64,000 bases of DNA from Wuchereria bancrofti. Lineage: Eukaryota; Nematoda; Chromadorea; Rhabditida; Onchocercidae. Of the stretch, positions 41,301 to 56,300 are shown one piece after another. Position 1 is the first letter of the stretch; every line of letters starts with the position of its first letter. Under the pieces are notes generated by a model, which saw only the letters and a list, made by a program, of their open reading frames with translations, did not search any database and had not been told where the DNA came from. The position numbers and the translations under genes are program-made. The DNA lies in contig SSBO01000003.1 in the NCBI GenBank assembly GCA_005281725.1, forward strand, positions 5,270,495 to 5,334,494, given 5' to 3'.

Positions 41301-44300
41301 AATTAGTGGTAACGATGAGAATTATTTTCGATTAGAAAGTGGAAAAAATTACGGTATTTTACGACAAAACCGATTAATGGATAAGCCGATCAAACAATTT
41401 TTATTGAAATTTTGTGCAACAGATGATGGTGTGCCACCACGTTCTTTGGAGCGCGACCTGAAGGTCAGTATTTTGAGGATTACGTAAACCAAAAAAATTT
41501 TTTTTCCAAGGGAGGGAGGATATAAGGTTTTAGTGACTGAGACATCGCAGGTCAGAAAATTGATGAAATTCAGTCATTTTTAGGTTTTTGTTATAAAATT
41601 AAATGACACCGCTCCAGTACTTGAAGAGAAATTTATAAAAGTTGATATTTTTGAAACTTCACCGGTGGGGTCATTTATTGCTGTGGTTCGAACCTCTACT
41701 GAAGAAAATTTGCACTTTTCGATTATTGAGAACAGCGGAAATGACGAACTATTTTTGGTTGATGAAAATACAGGTAAAATCAGAACTTCAACTCTTTTGT
41801 TTACTTAAAATGATTAATCAACACAGTAAAATTTAATAATTAAATGAATTAACGTCCAATTTGTCCTGTTTGTCCAGCAGTGGAATACAACACTGTTATA
41901 ACTGAATATTAGCCAAATACTGAAATGGAGTGCCGAATTTTTTAGTAACAAGAATATTGATTTTCTGCATTCCTCATTAAATTATCGACAAAGTAAAAGA
42001 ATAAACAATAAGAAGGATATCCTGAATTTAGTCTGAATCACTTCAATTATATGAGAAAATTAATCGAAATGGTTGATAGGTATTGTGACACTTTCCAAAG
42101 CATGGCCAAATCATACCAAATGGAATTACGAACTTGAAATATCAGTACGAAAAACAACACCCAGTGATAAATTTTCGATCTGCACAATTCAAATAACAAT
42201 TATCGATGTAAATGATCACGAACCGCAATTTTCTGCTCCTTTTTATGAAGTTGAAGTGTTGGAAGACACTCTACCACTTACTGTCATCTTTAAAGTTTAT
42301 GCAACTGACGAGGTGCGCTTTTTCCTGCTGAACTAAATTCATCAACTGTGATCTTCGGGAGATAGTATTAGAAGTATCACTTAGTTGAACAGTGAAGATT
42401 TTTAGAGGGCTGTTAATAAATAATATGCAGAAATTTTTCTTTTTCTAAAATTAACTGATATTCAGGACCATGAAAATAACAGTGCTATTTCGTACAACAT
42501 AGAAGACCCTCATAAGAAACAAATATTTATGGTCAAGGAATCTTCTGGAGAAATATTGCTGCGTACAAAGCTTGACCGAGAAACTAAAAAACAGCACAAA
42601 ATTATTGTTACCGCTACCGATCACGGCAATCCACCACGAAGTTCCTCAGTTCTCCTTATTATCAACGTCTTAGTTCGTTTTTTTTTTTCTTTTTTTTCAT
42701 ATATTTTAACACTAGTAGTAATATGATGCTAATAAACTCCTATATTATTTTGTTTCCTAATGATAAATCTATCCTTGTGGGAAAATGATAAGTACCAAAT
42801 GAAACCAGTGATATTACTCTTTTTTAAAAATAATTCAGCTGAGATAGTCCAAAAAAGATTATCCATGCTTTAGTGCGAAGCTTTAATAAGGCATTTTCAC
42901 ATGTTTTCAGGATGTAAACGACAATGATCCATATTTTGCTCAAGTTGAGTATCATGGTTACATTGTACGAGGCGATCCATCGGATACTTATCTCGTACAG
43001 CTAGAGGCATTTGATGACGACAGTCCAAAATTTGCGCAAATATCATATTTATTTTATTATTCTGTCCCGAGTTTCTTGGAATTGAACCATAGAACTGGAA
43101 GAGTGTATCTAGCTACGCATGCGGATTTACTTAACTTTGGACCGAAAATAGAAGTAAGTGCTTTTAACCACTTTTCCTGAAGTCTTTTTAGGTTTGACTT
43201 ACCATTTCAGTTAGTTCAATCGAGAAATATGTAATTGTATTGACGTAATGTGTCCTCAGATCATTGTGGGTGCAAAGGATAACGGCGGTCGTTTGTCACG
43301 TAACAATGCTACTATACATATATGGTTACTGAACAGTATGCTTCAAGTGCCAAAATTCAGCACATCGAATAACTGGTCTATTGAAGTCACTGAGAATTCG
43401 TCACCGGAAAAAATCTTGGCCTTATTTTCTGTGCATTCGCCACTTGTGAGTTATTATAACAACAGCTTACAGCTTTAAAAAATTCGAGCTATGCTGATTA
43501 AAAGAAAACTTCAAACTTCTCACACCCTGTCGTCATACTGGAGCACAGTGTAGTATTCGTAGTTCACTGAATTAGGCTTCTGTGCTAACTTTAAATTGTA
43601 ATATACTTAACTGTAAATGAAGGTGGCTGAATTAATGATTAAATTAATGCAATAATTTGTGTTTGATACATCTGAAATTTAGCTTAGTCCAAGGTTGCAA
43701 AATTTTGTCTTTTAAAACTGCAAAAAATCCATTTAAAAAATTATAGAGGGGTATTCACTATCGTATCAACACTACTGATTTGTTGATCAATGAATTTACG
43801 GGTGAAATACGAGCTCGTCGTTCATTTGATCGCGAGGTGGAACCTAGAATTGGTTTCACGGTTTATGCGGATGGTGAATGGTCAACTGCAATGCACCAAG
43901 GAACACTGAATATCCTTGACCAGAATGATAATTCTCCGATTTTTGAACTTGATGGGACAGCTCATTTTGTTATTGATTCTCAGCGGATAGGGATTGGTGC
44001 AGAATTGTTTCGATTACGATGTCACGATCCAGATGAGGGTCGCAATGGTCATATCGTATATAGTATCAACAGTAGTTTTTTCAGTATTGATTCAGAAACG
44101 GGAATTGTGCAATTGGTGAAATTTCCTAATGGTTTCAATCAGTTGCAATTCCATGTGATGGCTACTGATGGAGGTGAACAATCACGACACAGCATTATTA
44201 AAGTTGTGGTAGAAATCAAGGAAGATGAAAAAGTGAGCTTCTTTCAAAAATTCACTAATGGCTTTTCAGGTTTAATTTCTCTTGTTCTTAAGGCAACTAT

Positions 44301-47300
44301 AATTTCACTATATCCTCCGATGACAAATCATTACATCATTTTTTTATTACAGTGGTACAATTTAGCAAGCAAGCGGAAATTCGTTTTAATTTACTAGAAG
44401 TGAACGTACTGTTCAACTGGCTATAAGTTAATTTAACTTGAAATCACCCATCTTCCAGCTTCAATTTCTTATTAAGTATCATGCATTAGTTAATGATGGG
44501 CAAATACTAAGGTGCTGCGGTTAAGGTTAATAGTGAAGGTATTTTCTATTTCTGCCCGCAATAACATAAACCCTTCATTTTACTTGTCTTTTTCACTTCT
44601 AATTGAACAATAAAATCCCTGCATGATTTTCAGTTGTACCAAATCAATTTAAGCTAGTAATGGTCAATTTATCTTTCAGCTCTATTCATTTCCACCAATA
44701 ATTGCATTATCGATACCAGAAAATATACCTTTGGGAACAATTATAACCACTCTAGCACCCAAAAATATAACTCAACGTTTTGAGTTTCAAACATCTGGAG
44801 TTACGGAAAACCATCCAATTGAAATTCTTCCATCTGGTGAAGTTTTCGTTGCATCTAAGATTGACCATGAAATTATGAATTATCTATCAATTTCTGTTGC
44901 TGCTTTCAATTCATACAGAAATTCAAATTCAGTTCCAAGCAAGCATGAATTCCTACTCCAGCTCTATATAGAGGTAAGATTTAACTCTTCCGAATTCTTT
45001 GGATAAAAGTTCTCGTTTCGAGTAGCTATTTTTTATTTAATTTGATAAAAGGTAAACAAAAGACCTATTTTAAATGACAAACCATTTCAGTAAAATTAAC
45101 GACATTTTGGAACTTGCTAATAGTCAGACATGAAGTCTTCAAGCAGACTGTATTTTGGAATAGAAATTTCCCATAAGTAGTTTTCAAATGTTAGTTCACT
45201 TAAGAAAAAACCCATGGTTTTAGGATATTAATGATAATGCACCTCAATGTTCCAACAAAAATAAATTCATAATTCTCGAAAATAACATCCCTGGTGCAAC
45301 TGTGGGACTTTTTAATGGTATTGACGATGACAGTGGTCCAAATGGGACGTTGTTGTACGAATTGATATATGATACGAAGAGAATATTCAGCATTGATCCT
45401 CATACTGGAATCGTATGTTCAATTTACTGCGATTAACTTTTCGTTTTTCATGCTAATCATTTTTTAAAGTCTTTTTTTTTTGCTTTCTATAATAATTTGC
45501 AAAACTGTAATAACGAATTTATGTTAAAATTTCAATATTTTTTAAAGAATTGTTTCATGCGTCCCTTACTGTTAGACATCACCAAAGCTTCATTATAAAA
45601 CATCAGATCCGAACATTACTGGTGTTGGATTTCGAATTGGCTCAGTTCCACAATTTAACCGTAATTATTACGGATGGAGGCTTGTTAAAAGCAAACTGTA
45701 CGGTAGTGGTTGAAGTGGAAGATTCAAACGATAACGTACCGTACTGGGAGAAGGAATTTTATCATTTCTATATTTCACCAAATGTAGAAGATAGTTTCGT
45801 CGGTAGAGTAGTGGCGCAAGATTTGGATTCTGCTCTAAATAGTGAAGTTAGATACAGACTGCAGCAGAAATGGATGCCGTTTAAGGTTATTAGTTGAAAT
45901 TTTTCAGGATTTTTTGAGCTCTCTTTTCATTAATTCCATTATTATTGTAATTCCCATATATCCGTCGATTTTTGTTAATTTAAACTTATATCTAACTTTA
46001 CTGATTTGCAAGCTTATCTGTAATTCGAATTTAAATTTAGCCGTAAGCTTTTGATTTCAACCTTTCCATGATCTAAAATGCTTATTAGTTCTAGATCAAT
46101 GAAAATACAGGTGATATCACACGGGATGGTTCTCTGGTACCAAATCATGTCTACAACATCACCGTGATTGCAACAGATAGAGGCATTCCTCCACTTTCTA
46201 ATGCAACCTTCGTTTTCATTCACACTGATGCAGAAAAAGATTGTATACCTAATTTTACAAGTTATCCAAATAATGATATTAGGATTGACAACAGTTTAGT
46301 TGGACAAATGATTACTCAAATACATGCAATTGCATGCGACCAAGAAGTACTGTATTCGTTAAGTTATGGTCATTCAAGTAGTATTCAAAGCAATCTCGGA
46401 TTGTTTTGGATTGATTCTACTGACGGAAGAATATTTTTAATGAAAAACTTGAATGGATATGTTGGAGAGCAAATTGAATTAATAATTAAAGCTGAAACGA
46501 CATCGGTTTTTAATAGTGTAACTTTTGGAGTTATGGTAGTGGACGAAAGGAATAGAAACTCTGGTATGGATACGATCACAATTCATGTTCAGGTGGATTT
46601 GACTCTTTCATTGTTTATTTCCGTTATTACAACATCGACTCACCTTTTCATTCATTCAACTCCTTGTATATGACAAATTTTTATATTACTTGAAATCTAT
46701 CCTGGAACTGACCAAATATCACAGTAATTGAATATTTTCAGGAAAACAATAGTGTTGGTGAAATATGTGGAAAAATAGAAACATTGGGGAGAGATTTGCA
46801 GTTGTTACGCCAAATACCAGCCGGGAAAGCATTTCTCTTCCAACAACAGAATTTAATTTGTGTTGATGTGTTGGATCGTGAACAAGTGGACTTTTATCGT
46901 CTGGTTGTTGCTGAAAGTGATGGTTTGAAGTCAAGGGTCATTACAGTTCAAGTGGATGATGAAAACGATAATTCTCCAGAATGCTTTGGAACCAAAGCAG
47001 TTCTAGTTGGTTCTGAGTCATCGTTCGTCCCATGGAATTGCTTAGACAGGGATGCTGGTTTGAATGGAACAATTGGTTATAAAGTTATGGAGAGTTCAGA
47101 AATAGTTTCTGAAATAAACGACAGTGGTTTCATAGTCAGTTCTTTCTCAGGCGATCCGAAGTATTTTTCCGTATTGGTTTACGATCGAAACACTAACAGT
47201 GGGTAAGTTCACATTCAGAAAGACAAGAGATGTAGAATTTTTTTTCGAATTTCTCTTCCGTAAAAAATGGTTTAGATTTGAAGACGACAAATTACGAAGG

Positions 47301-50300
47301 ACTACTGAGCTTCACTATATTTTGATCTCGATTAATCCAAGGCTAGAAGCACCAGTCGAATTCAAGAAGCAGTATCAGCTTGACCGAGATATCCAACTTG
47401 GCACGGTATTTGGTACCGTAACAGCCAAAACTGGCGCTACAGTTGAATATTTTACTACCTCATTTAAAAATGAGAAACATATGAATAGCGCGCAGTGGGC
47501 TGATATTGATCGTCAAACTGGACAGTTGCAAATTAACCAGAAACCGGGTGATCATTTAGTGAGCATGGAAATCACGCTACTGTCAGAAGGATTCACCAAA
47601 ACAATTGCAGTAGGTTTACTTTTGTTAAATAAACCTTCCATGATTATTTGTAACTGCAATAAAATAAATTTCAAATTAACTGATAAATGGATAATTGCAC
47701 CATCTATTCGACAAATCACACTTATCATTACATTAGTTGGTCTCGAAATTCTTCTTTTGAAAGGAACTTACTGGATTATTAACAAGTACTCGTGAAAATT
47801 GTGTTGGTGGGACAAAAAAGATCTTTTCTCTCTTTTTCTTTTTTCTTTCTTGATTTATATTTGAACACATTAAAATTAAGATCGCATGACTGATTTAACA
47901 TAATCTGCTCATATATTTGGTCAATATTTGCTTCCCCATTCTATCTTGTCTTTCGCTGTTTACTTTAGCTTGTTGAGATTGATATGTGTGGTAATGCACA
48001 TCTGAGAACTTCAAAGCACAGATGCGATGTCATTTATATGCAAATATAAATTTGTTGCAGTGTCGACACTATTGTTCGTCCTATTCATGTCCCTGTATTC
48101 ATTTGTTCGATCATGCGTGTGTTTGTAATGTGTAGTTTGTTGATTTTGTCATTTGATGTGTTGTCGTCCAATTGTATGTGAGGACATCTGGTGATGACTG
48201 AAATGCTGAGGGTTGATATGCATCATTTGTTCCGCGATAGCCCATACAGCGTATCTTTAAATTACCTTTATATAAAACATTGAATATTGAAGAATCAGTG
48301 GCTTTTATGGATATTGACATACTTCACAGATTTTCTCTGTTATAGGGATCATTTAATTTGCGCAGACAAACAATCAAATTCATAAAAATTTCCAAGGATT
48401 ACCTCATAAGTTGCATGTTGAGGTTTTAAATTAATTTATTCAATTAACTTTCTAACTTTTTAATAATTCCTGAGGAGAAGAATTTTTGATTAAGAAATCA
48501 GTTTCATTAACTGGAAATGAAAAATGCGATTTCGAAGTGATTGTCCATGAATAGGTTTGATTTTGTTCAATCATTTTTAAATGTTAATTTAGAAATGATT
48601 TGTGCTTCTTATTCTATTTTCTCCCTCTTCAGTTCATGATTTTCCATAATTACTTTCGTTTTCCTAAATTCGATAATATTCCAACTTTACGGTGAGAATT
48701 TTCACACTGAGTTCAATATTCCACAAATGCTGACTAAAGAATATCCTGTCAAGTTGTACTTTATCTCAATGAGTCATTTATATTAAAGTGATCAAATGGA
48801 CCTCATGTTCATATTGTTTCCTGTCCACTTATTGGTCAAACTATTTGTTTATCAACACTTATAGTAATGGAAGTGGACACAGAACTTGAGTAAACAATCT
48901 GAATGAAGTAAGAAAGAAATTCTATTCGATTCATACCAACTTAAAAATATAAAGAAATGTAACGAAAAGTCTAGACCTTGCAAAAGCTAAAGATATTAGT
49001 TATAAATGTAAAAGAAGATTACAGTAACCAATTTTGGATTTTGGTATCGTCAAATTTGTTTGAACATCCAGCGGAGATTTAATATAAAAGCAAACTAGAA
49101 TTGTATCCTTTTTGTGTAGGAGACAGTGATACGATAGATTTAATTGTAGATCTCACTTCCGTCAATTGTCTTCTTGGCGCCTTCATGGAATCATCCATCC
49201 GCGAAATCTGAAGCACCTGGTGGGATAGAAATGGTTTATTAAAGTTAATTTTCTTTATTTCCCGTAATTCTACAAAATCTGCTTATCTCACACAAGCAAA
49301 ATTCCGCTTCTAAGTGATCAATCTTACTTAATGTCTATTAATTATGTCGCAAGGCATTCAATTTCTATAGTGTTTACTCAAGCGTGAATATTGTTAGTTG
49401 TAAGGATTAATACATTTGGAGCTTAGAAGCGTTTGATTCAAAACAGATTAGCCTTAAACCACCCCTATCAAACTTACATTGCAAACTTCGCCACTTTAAC
49501 ACCAGAATGAGATAAGATTATAAAGGGGAGTACGGCATAAATTGCAGAATCTTTCAGTCTTGCAAAAAACTTATTAATTAAACTATGAGCAGTTTAACTT
49601 ATTTTGTCATTAAAATTCAATCTTCGAAAATTTTATGAACAGTAATAGTAACACAGGAAAAAGAGATTATTGCGATTTACAAGGAGCTTGCAAAGAGATA
49701 GATTGCAGTTGGGTATATTTTGTTTACTTTATCAATTTTTATTTATATTAGATTTCACTCAAATTTTTTTCGTAATCAAAAACGATCACACTAATTGTAG
49801 ATTGAGTCCTTTTTCTGGTATCTTGCATCACTAAATTCTAATGAATTTTCATTTGCTTTTCATTTCTTTCGTCTCTACTATCTACTGATCGATCACTGAG
49901 AATCAAAGCTCGATCGAGATCATGAAGTCGAGCTTAATAAATATTTTAATGAAGCAGAAAGAATTGAATTTTTTTACTCAGAAGTAATGAAAATAAAGAA
50001 CATCAAAGTATATTTCTTTCCCTCACTTGTCATTTTGTTTTACTCAAAAACCAAACCAATACCTATTATCTCTAATCATCCGTACGAATAATTTGAAATA
50101 AAACGAACGGGAATGCGTTAGGTCGGAAGGTATTTCCTCCTAACCTCACTTTACCATATTCTCTGTCCGCATATTTTTCTGCCTTCTATAATTATATTTG
50201 TCATCGTTCAAGAATTTAGGTGCACATGAAAATAATATCAGACAACAGTCACATCAAATTAATAGTTATTGAGATTTTAGTGAGAAAGCCAATTATATTG

Positions 50301-53300
50301 CTAAGAATAAGAACGAGAGGTCAGTGTGAGGAATTTATTTGTTCTTTATTCAAAAGTAAAATTGGATTCTTTTTGAGAGGAAGTATAATCAATCACACAT
50401 TGAAACGATTCATTTGCTCTATTTGATGAGTTCGTTGAATCGAAGAAATCAGTGTGTCCTAACTTTTTAAATGAAATGCTGAGAAATCGATGCCCATTAA
50501 GGAATAGTAGTGGTGTGAATAACAATTAATACAGATTGTCTCCTCTTAAGTATAAATCAAATCAATATCTAACACGAAATGATGATAATTGTGATTGACA
50601 TTCAGTGTAGATTACTTCTATGTTAATGTTTCATTACTCCGAAATCAACAGATTTAATTGTTGAAATGACCACTTCTTTTAGTCTCTATAACAAAACTGC
50701 AAAAAATTCAAATTAATGTCTAAAACACATTAAGCAGCCTCCAATTACCATCTTTGGCACAGCAAGATGCAATTATAGAAAAGAAGATGATTTTAAAAAA
50801 ATCAAGCATTCGATTAATGGGCCGTAAATGAGCGGCAAGTTTTCATCACACAAACAATTGCTGAAATTTATTGTTGTTTTTAGTCTGATGAAAATTGCAT
50901 TTAACAAGTGTTCCAATTAAATCAGTTTAATGGCCGAAATATACAGATTTTTAGGACAATCAATCAAATATGTATGAGAAGTTGGCATTGTTTATTTTCC
51001 CTTTTCACCCATTGTAATTAAAATAAAAAAAGAAAACATAATTAAAGTAAGCATATATATGCATATTGAATAACCTGTCTACAACATACGTTCAAATTGA
51101 CAAATGATTTGCTTGATAAAGTTCTATGATATAACATCACTTTTTGTCTATATGAACGCATTTCTATTTATTATAGGAAGAAATCGAGCTTCGGTTGTTC
51201 GTTTCCTCCATTTATGCATAGAATTCAGTTTAAAATGCAGAAGAATCCTCATTTCAAGCATAATTTCATTCAAAAAAGTTATTTAAAACATCTTATTTGG
51301 AGCGCTGATAATTTTTTGCCATGGAAATGTCAACCAACGCATGTGTACGGTAGGGGAAGGTTTGAGGAAATGGTGGACGAACGCAAATTATTCCCTCGAT
51401 AATGATGAATTTTTTTATTCGAATTTTGAAATTAAATCAAGGTCGATAGAGCACATTTCCTCTAAATAAAATAAAAGTAGCTCAGAGGCACATAGTTTAA
51501 AAGAACATGTTTCCCTTCATCTTTTAAAAAATCGAAATATTCAGAATGCCAATAGTAAACATCAAAATATTTGTTGTCTAAATTTAATCAATTTATTTTT
51601 AAACTGTACCCCAAAAAACTGGAAGACCTCAATAATTTAGAACAACCACTCGTAATTAGTAGAAATTCTTCAAAGGTTATATCAAATGAAATTTCAGATA
51701 GAATTGCTAGTAACAGGTGAAGAAAGCAGTATTAATAAACTTCATTCGTATTATGAATTCACGATTAAAGAAGGAGTGCCAGTGGGATCTACTGTAGGAA
51801 AAATTGGCAGTGGAGAAGCAATCAAATTTGAGATGCTCAGCGAGACTGATAATTTTGAAATTGACAAGGAAATTGGAGTGATTCGGACAAGAAATGAAAT
51901 GAGGGTGAATGTGTAAATTAACAAACTTGCTAATAAGTCAGTAGTAAAGATCTATTAAGTGAAGTAAATATTTGAACTCTCACAAGAATTACAACTATTA
52001 ATCCGTATTTCTTATAGATTTCGGAGACTTATCTTGATATCAGGGTCACAAATAGAGACAGCGAGGTATTCAAGCCAATCACTGTACTTATTATCGTCGC
52101 TCAAGCACACAATAATGCATTATTCTGTTTGCAAAATCGTATTGATTTGATGGTACCTGAAAATTTGCCGTCCGGGACATTTGTTGATATTCTGATGGCA
52201 GGTGACAATAATCTTACTCGCTATACGCTTCAAGGACATCCGGCTGCTATATCGATGGACAGTAATACTGGAATCATAAGTACCACTGCCCCATTTGATT
52301 TTGAAAAAGTATATCATTTGTACTTAATTTTATGCTTGGATATAAAAAGTGAGACAATCTCCAAATTAAAAATAAGTTGTTTCCAACTTTAGGATAATTG
52401 TTTGAAGTTTGCATACAGTGTTTCTTTGATTCTTTCTATCTCTCTCACCAAATCTTCAATTTTCAGGAAAATCTTTATCAGTTTGAGGCAATCGCCCATA
52501 GAATAGAGGGTACATCAGTGGGATGTCACATTTTTCTGCATATTATCGATAAGAATGACAATGCACCGAAATTTAAATCTAATAATTATGAAGTCAAAGT
52601 TTATGAAGATGCTCCAGTCGGTGAAATGATCATTCAACTTGAAGTTATTGATTTGGACACTGGTTTGTTTTTCAAAGCAACACCAAGAAAATCATTGTTG
52701 TTGTGATTGTAGTTAATTTTTAATATTGCTGCAATTGCAGCCATAATTTCATGTTTTGTTTAATTTCCTGAAATTCTTCAGTAAATGAATTCGTTTACGA
52801 AATTTCTGTGATTGGTAATGAGCGAAGTTGGTTCGGAATTAAACCTGATGGGAGAATTTTTCTCAGAGCACCTCTTGATCGGGAGTACATGGCTGTTCAT
52901 CACTTGCACATTGTTGTTTATGATCAGAGACCTCCAGAAAAAAGTGGGTAATTTTGTGCTGATTCAATTACGATATAGTAAAGAAACTCTAATTGTGGTT
53001 TTAACTATGAATTATGATGATGAGCTAAAACAATGGTAACATGAAGAAACATTCAAGATCAATAATTGACTGGATAGCTAATGTTTTCAATCAATTACAA
53101 TTTTGATTTTAAATCTTCTAATTACCTATGTTGGAGTCATGCATCGTATATAGGGAAAGAAACAAATATTATGTTTATTGGTGAGATTATTGTGTAAAAT
53201 AGAATTCAAACAGTCAAATTTAAATTAATCATTCCAAGGCACTTACTGAACATAAAACTTTATGTTTTAGCTTTCAAAGCAACAACTACAGTAAAAATAA

Positions 53301-56300
53301 TAGTTCTGGACGTAAATGACAATGCACCACAATTCGTTTCACCGTCTGCCTTTTTCATTTCCGAAAGAGCGACGTCTGGTACCATAGTAGGCTTAGTTCA
53401 TGCTGTGGATCTTGACATGGGTTATAATGGACAATTGCAATATCGTATTTTACCATGGTCAAATTCAGAAGGCTTGTTTATGATAAATCCAGTTCTCGGA
53501 TATCTGCTGGTACCTCTTTTGATGCAAAGTTTTGTCCTCTATATCATTTTGATGTGTCATTAAAAGTACCACTAATCACGGTGAAATAGATGAATTTAAT
53601 TAATAATTTAATATGCTGAGCAAATGTTAAACTTAGCCAAAAAAGTTAAAATTAGAAAAAATAAGAGGCAGAGTAAAGTAGTGCTAATTATCATCTCAAT
53701 GATGATAATTAAAGATGAGATGGTAATCCTCAAAAGTTTTAAATTTCAACTAAACCAACATTCAGTTTTCCTCAGGTGCACTACCAGATTGATGCAGAAG
53801 AGCAAAAAAATTACCATTTGTTAATTGAAGCAAAGGATTATGGTACTCCAAGGAGATTGTCAACGGTTGTCTCAATAACTGTGACAGTACTAGCTAGTAA
53901 CAAGGAATCACCGAGGCTGAGAAACTTTTACCATATAGAGATTCCAGATAATGTTCCAGTTGGCCATATTGTGTCTCAGATTACTGTATGTTGGATTCAA
54001 TTCAATTATTTTTAGAACATATCTTATGCAAAAGTTTGGATCTCATAAGTCTCTCATCCCAGTCCGTATAATTGCAGTGAAATGGTCTATCGCTGGAGTC
54101 AGTGGATTTCTAATTTAGTAACTTCTAGTATTAGATGAAATTTCAAGGAGACTCGAGAATAAACTCGTCTGTTTTCATTAGAAAAACTCCTAATTCCTTT
54201 TCCATCATTCACAAATAGTTTTTTGCTTTTTCCACTAATATTTGAGGCAAACATCCTTTGTTTAAGAACACTGTGACAAATGTTCTGTTTGAAATTAAAT
54301 CTGGAAATGAAGGCGACTATTTTCGAATATCTCCCACAAACGGGATAATCACGACAAATAAACGCTTAAATACTGCCAGAAATTCGAGTTATAACTTAAC
54401 GGTTTCGATACGATCAAGCAATAACACTAGAAAGCAGAGCAGGTGCAAATTTTTTGTAAAAAAACATTTAAAGCTAATAACGCGAGTGTTAGCCAAATTA
54501 TTATAGTAGGAATCTAATTAAAGTTTGACCGTGTAGATTATTCATCATTCACTACTAGGACAATCCAAATATTTATCGAAGAGCTTTGTGAATATTACTG
54601 GAAATTATTGCCTTGATTGAGATGATGGTTTGGTACATGCAAGAGGAAAACTAAAAGCTGAATCGACGAAAATCATTGTCTGTAGGTTAATGAAAGTAAT
54701 AATTTCTGCAATTCCTTTTGTGTTTCATAAAAGGATGTGCTTCACATGGTTATACTAAAAAGATCAGCAAATAATTGATGTCATAAATGCTGCTCTTAAT
54801 GCTTTTAAAATGAGGCAGTATTAAATTAATTTCAGCATTGTTTTAATTGAAATTTTAAATATCGGTATCAAAACTGCTCAATTTCCTGGTCGTGTTGACA
54901 TAATATTATATGTTGGTGAAAATATGCAAGGGACATACCCAATTACCATAGGAACTCTGAGAGCTATCACTGCAGATCGAGGACTGAACAGAACGTTATC
55001 TTATTCACTCGTTCAGGTATTTTCTTCTTATACTCCATGGTATAATTGTCGAAATGAAACACCCGGATTGCGGGTTACATTGATGACTAATGACATTAGT
55101 TCTGTCATTATAAATCAGAAAAGGATAGCGCAAAGGGAGGTGTGAAAAATTCTTGAAGTTCTCAAGTATTTTTGGTCCTTCGCAGGTCGATAAAAGGTCA
55201 TCAATTTTTTAAGGGTAATAGCACGCTGTTTCGGGTGATACCACAAACAGGCAAACTACAAATCACAGGACCGCTGAATTACGAAGTGCAGAACCGGTAT
55301 GAATTGGTTGTGCAAGCAAATGACCTAACTGTTCCGAGAAACTTCAACACAATGAGTACTGTTACTGTATTAGTCATGGATGTAAACGACAATGTACCAG
55401 TCTTCGAGTGTCCTCAGTACTACGTTGAAGTGATGGAAAATGAGCCTGTTGAAGAGAATTTAACGCTATTGTGTTTGAAGGCAACAGATAAAGATGACCG
55501 AGAATTCTCAATGATAAGGTGAAGATTTTTTAAAGATTTTAATCATATGGAATAAAACCGCCTTAAAAATCGTACGATACTCATATCTTCTTGCATTACT
55601 TTTGTTCATAGTTTTCAAATTAAATTTTCTCTTTATTACCATCGTATTACCATATCAATTGTCATTTATTGCGCAATCATTTGTCTATAAAATGCATAGT
55701 CAAATTTATTCTTTTATTATTCAATCCTTTTTAATTTTGGTTTTAACTTTTTTATAAAAAAGATTTTAACTCTTTTTTGTGCAAAACCGTTATGCAGAAT
55801 CGTTATGAATTGGTAGTACAAGTAAAATAACCTCCAGACGCTCCAGCACAACGAGTTCGGTTGCTGCACTACACCAAACTGAAATTCCATATTTTCCTTA
55901 AAATTTATTTATGGTAACTCAAAACACCTAAAAATTAGTACAAATTTGATTTGGATTTAAGTGCAATTTTCTCTATACAGGTACAGCCTTGATGACGAAG
56001 AACTGTCACCATTCTTCATCAACTCAACAACAGGATGTATAGGAAGACTGGAAGTACTGGATCGTGAATCCCAGTCGCATTGGATCCTGAAAGTGATAGC
56101 TCACGATAATGGGAAATTTGTGCAACATTCCAGTACTGCAGTAGTACGAATTGAAGTGCTGGATCAGAATGATAATATTCCTATGATTCTTAATGAACAA
56201 CTTGATGTCTTCATCTCAAACAGTGTTGAAAAAAGTATATTGAAGTGGTTTTTACTAAGTTATACTTTCGACAGTCACTACAGGAAATATTACTATGACC

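Noticed and set aside
45550..45606. Open frame upstream of cadherin exon 16 as coding
   Set aside because: Extending upstream breaks the phase with exon 15; the acceptor at 45605-45606 gives the typical TGIIRT-LDFE cadherin junction.
47610..47795. A transmembrane-like C-terminus ending the cadherin at 47795, making two separate cadherin genes
   Set aside because: The hydrophobic stretch starts right after a GTAGGT donor in mid-repeat, and exon 20 at 51698 continues the repeat in phase 0. It is best read as intron.
55017..55213. Read-through frame after cadherin exon 27 and a start at 55172
   Set aside because: Splicing from 55016 to 55214 keeps phase 0 and restores a normal repeat (SYSLVQ joined to GNSTLFRV). 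The intervening frames do not look like cadherin.
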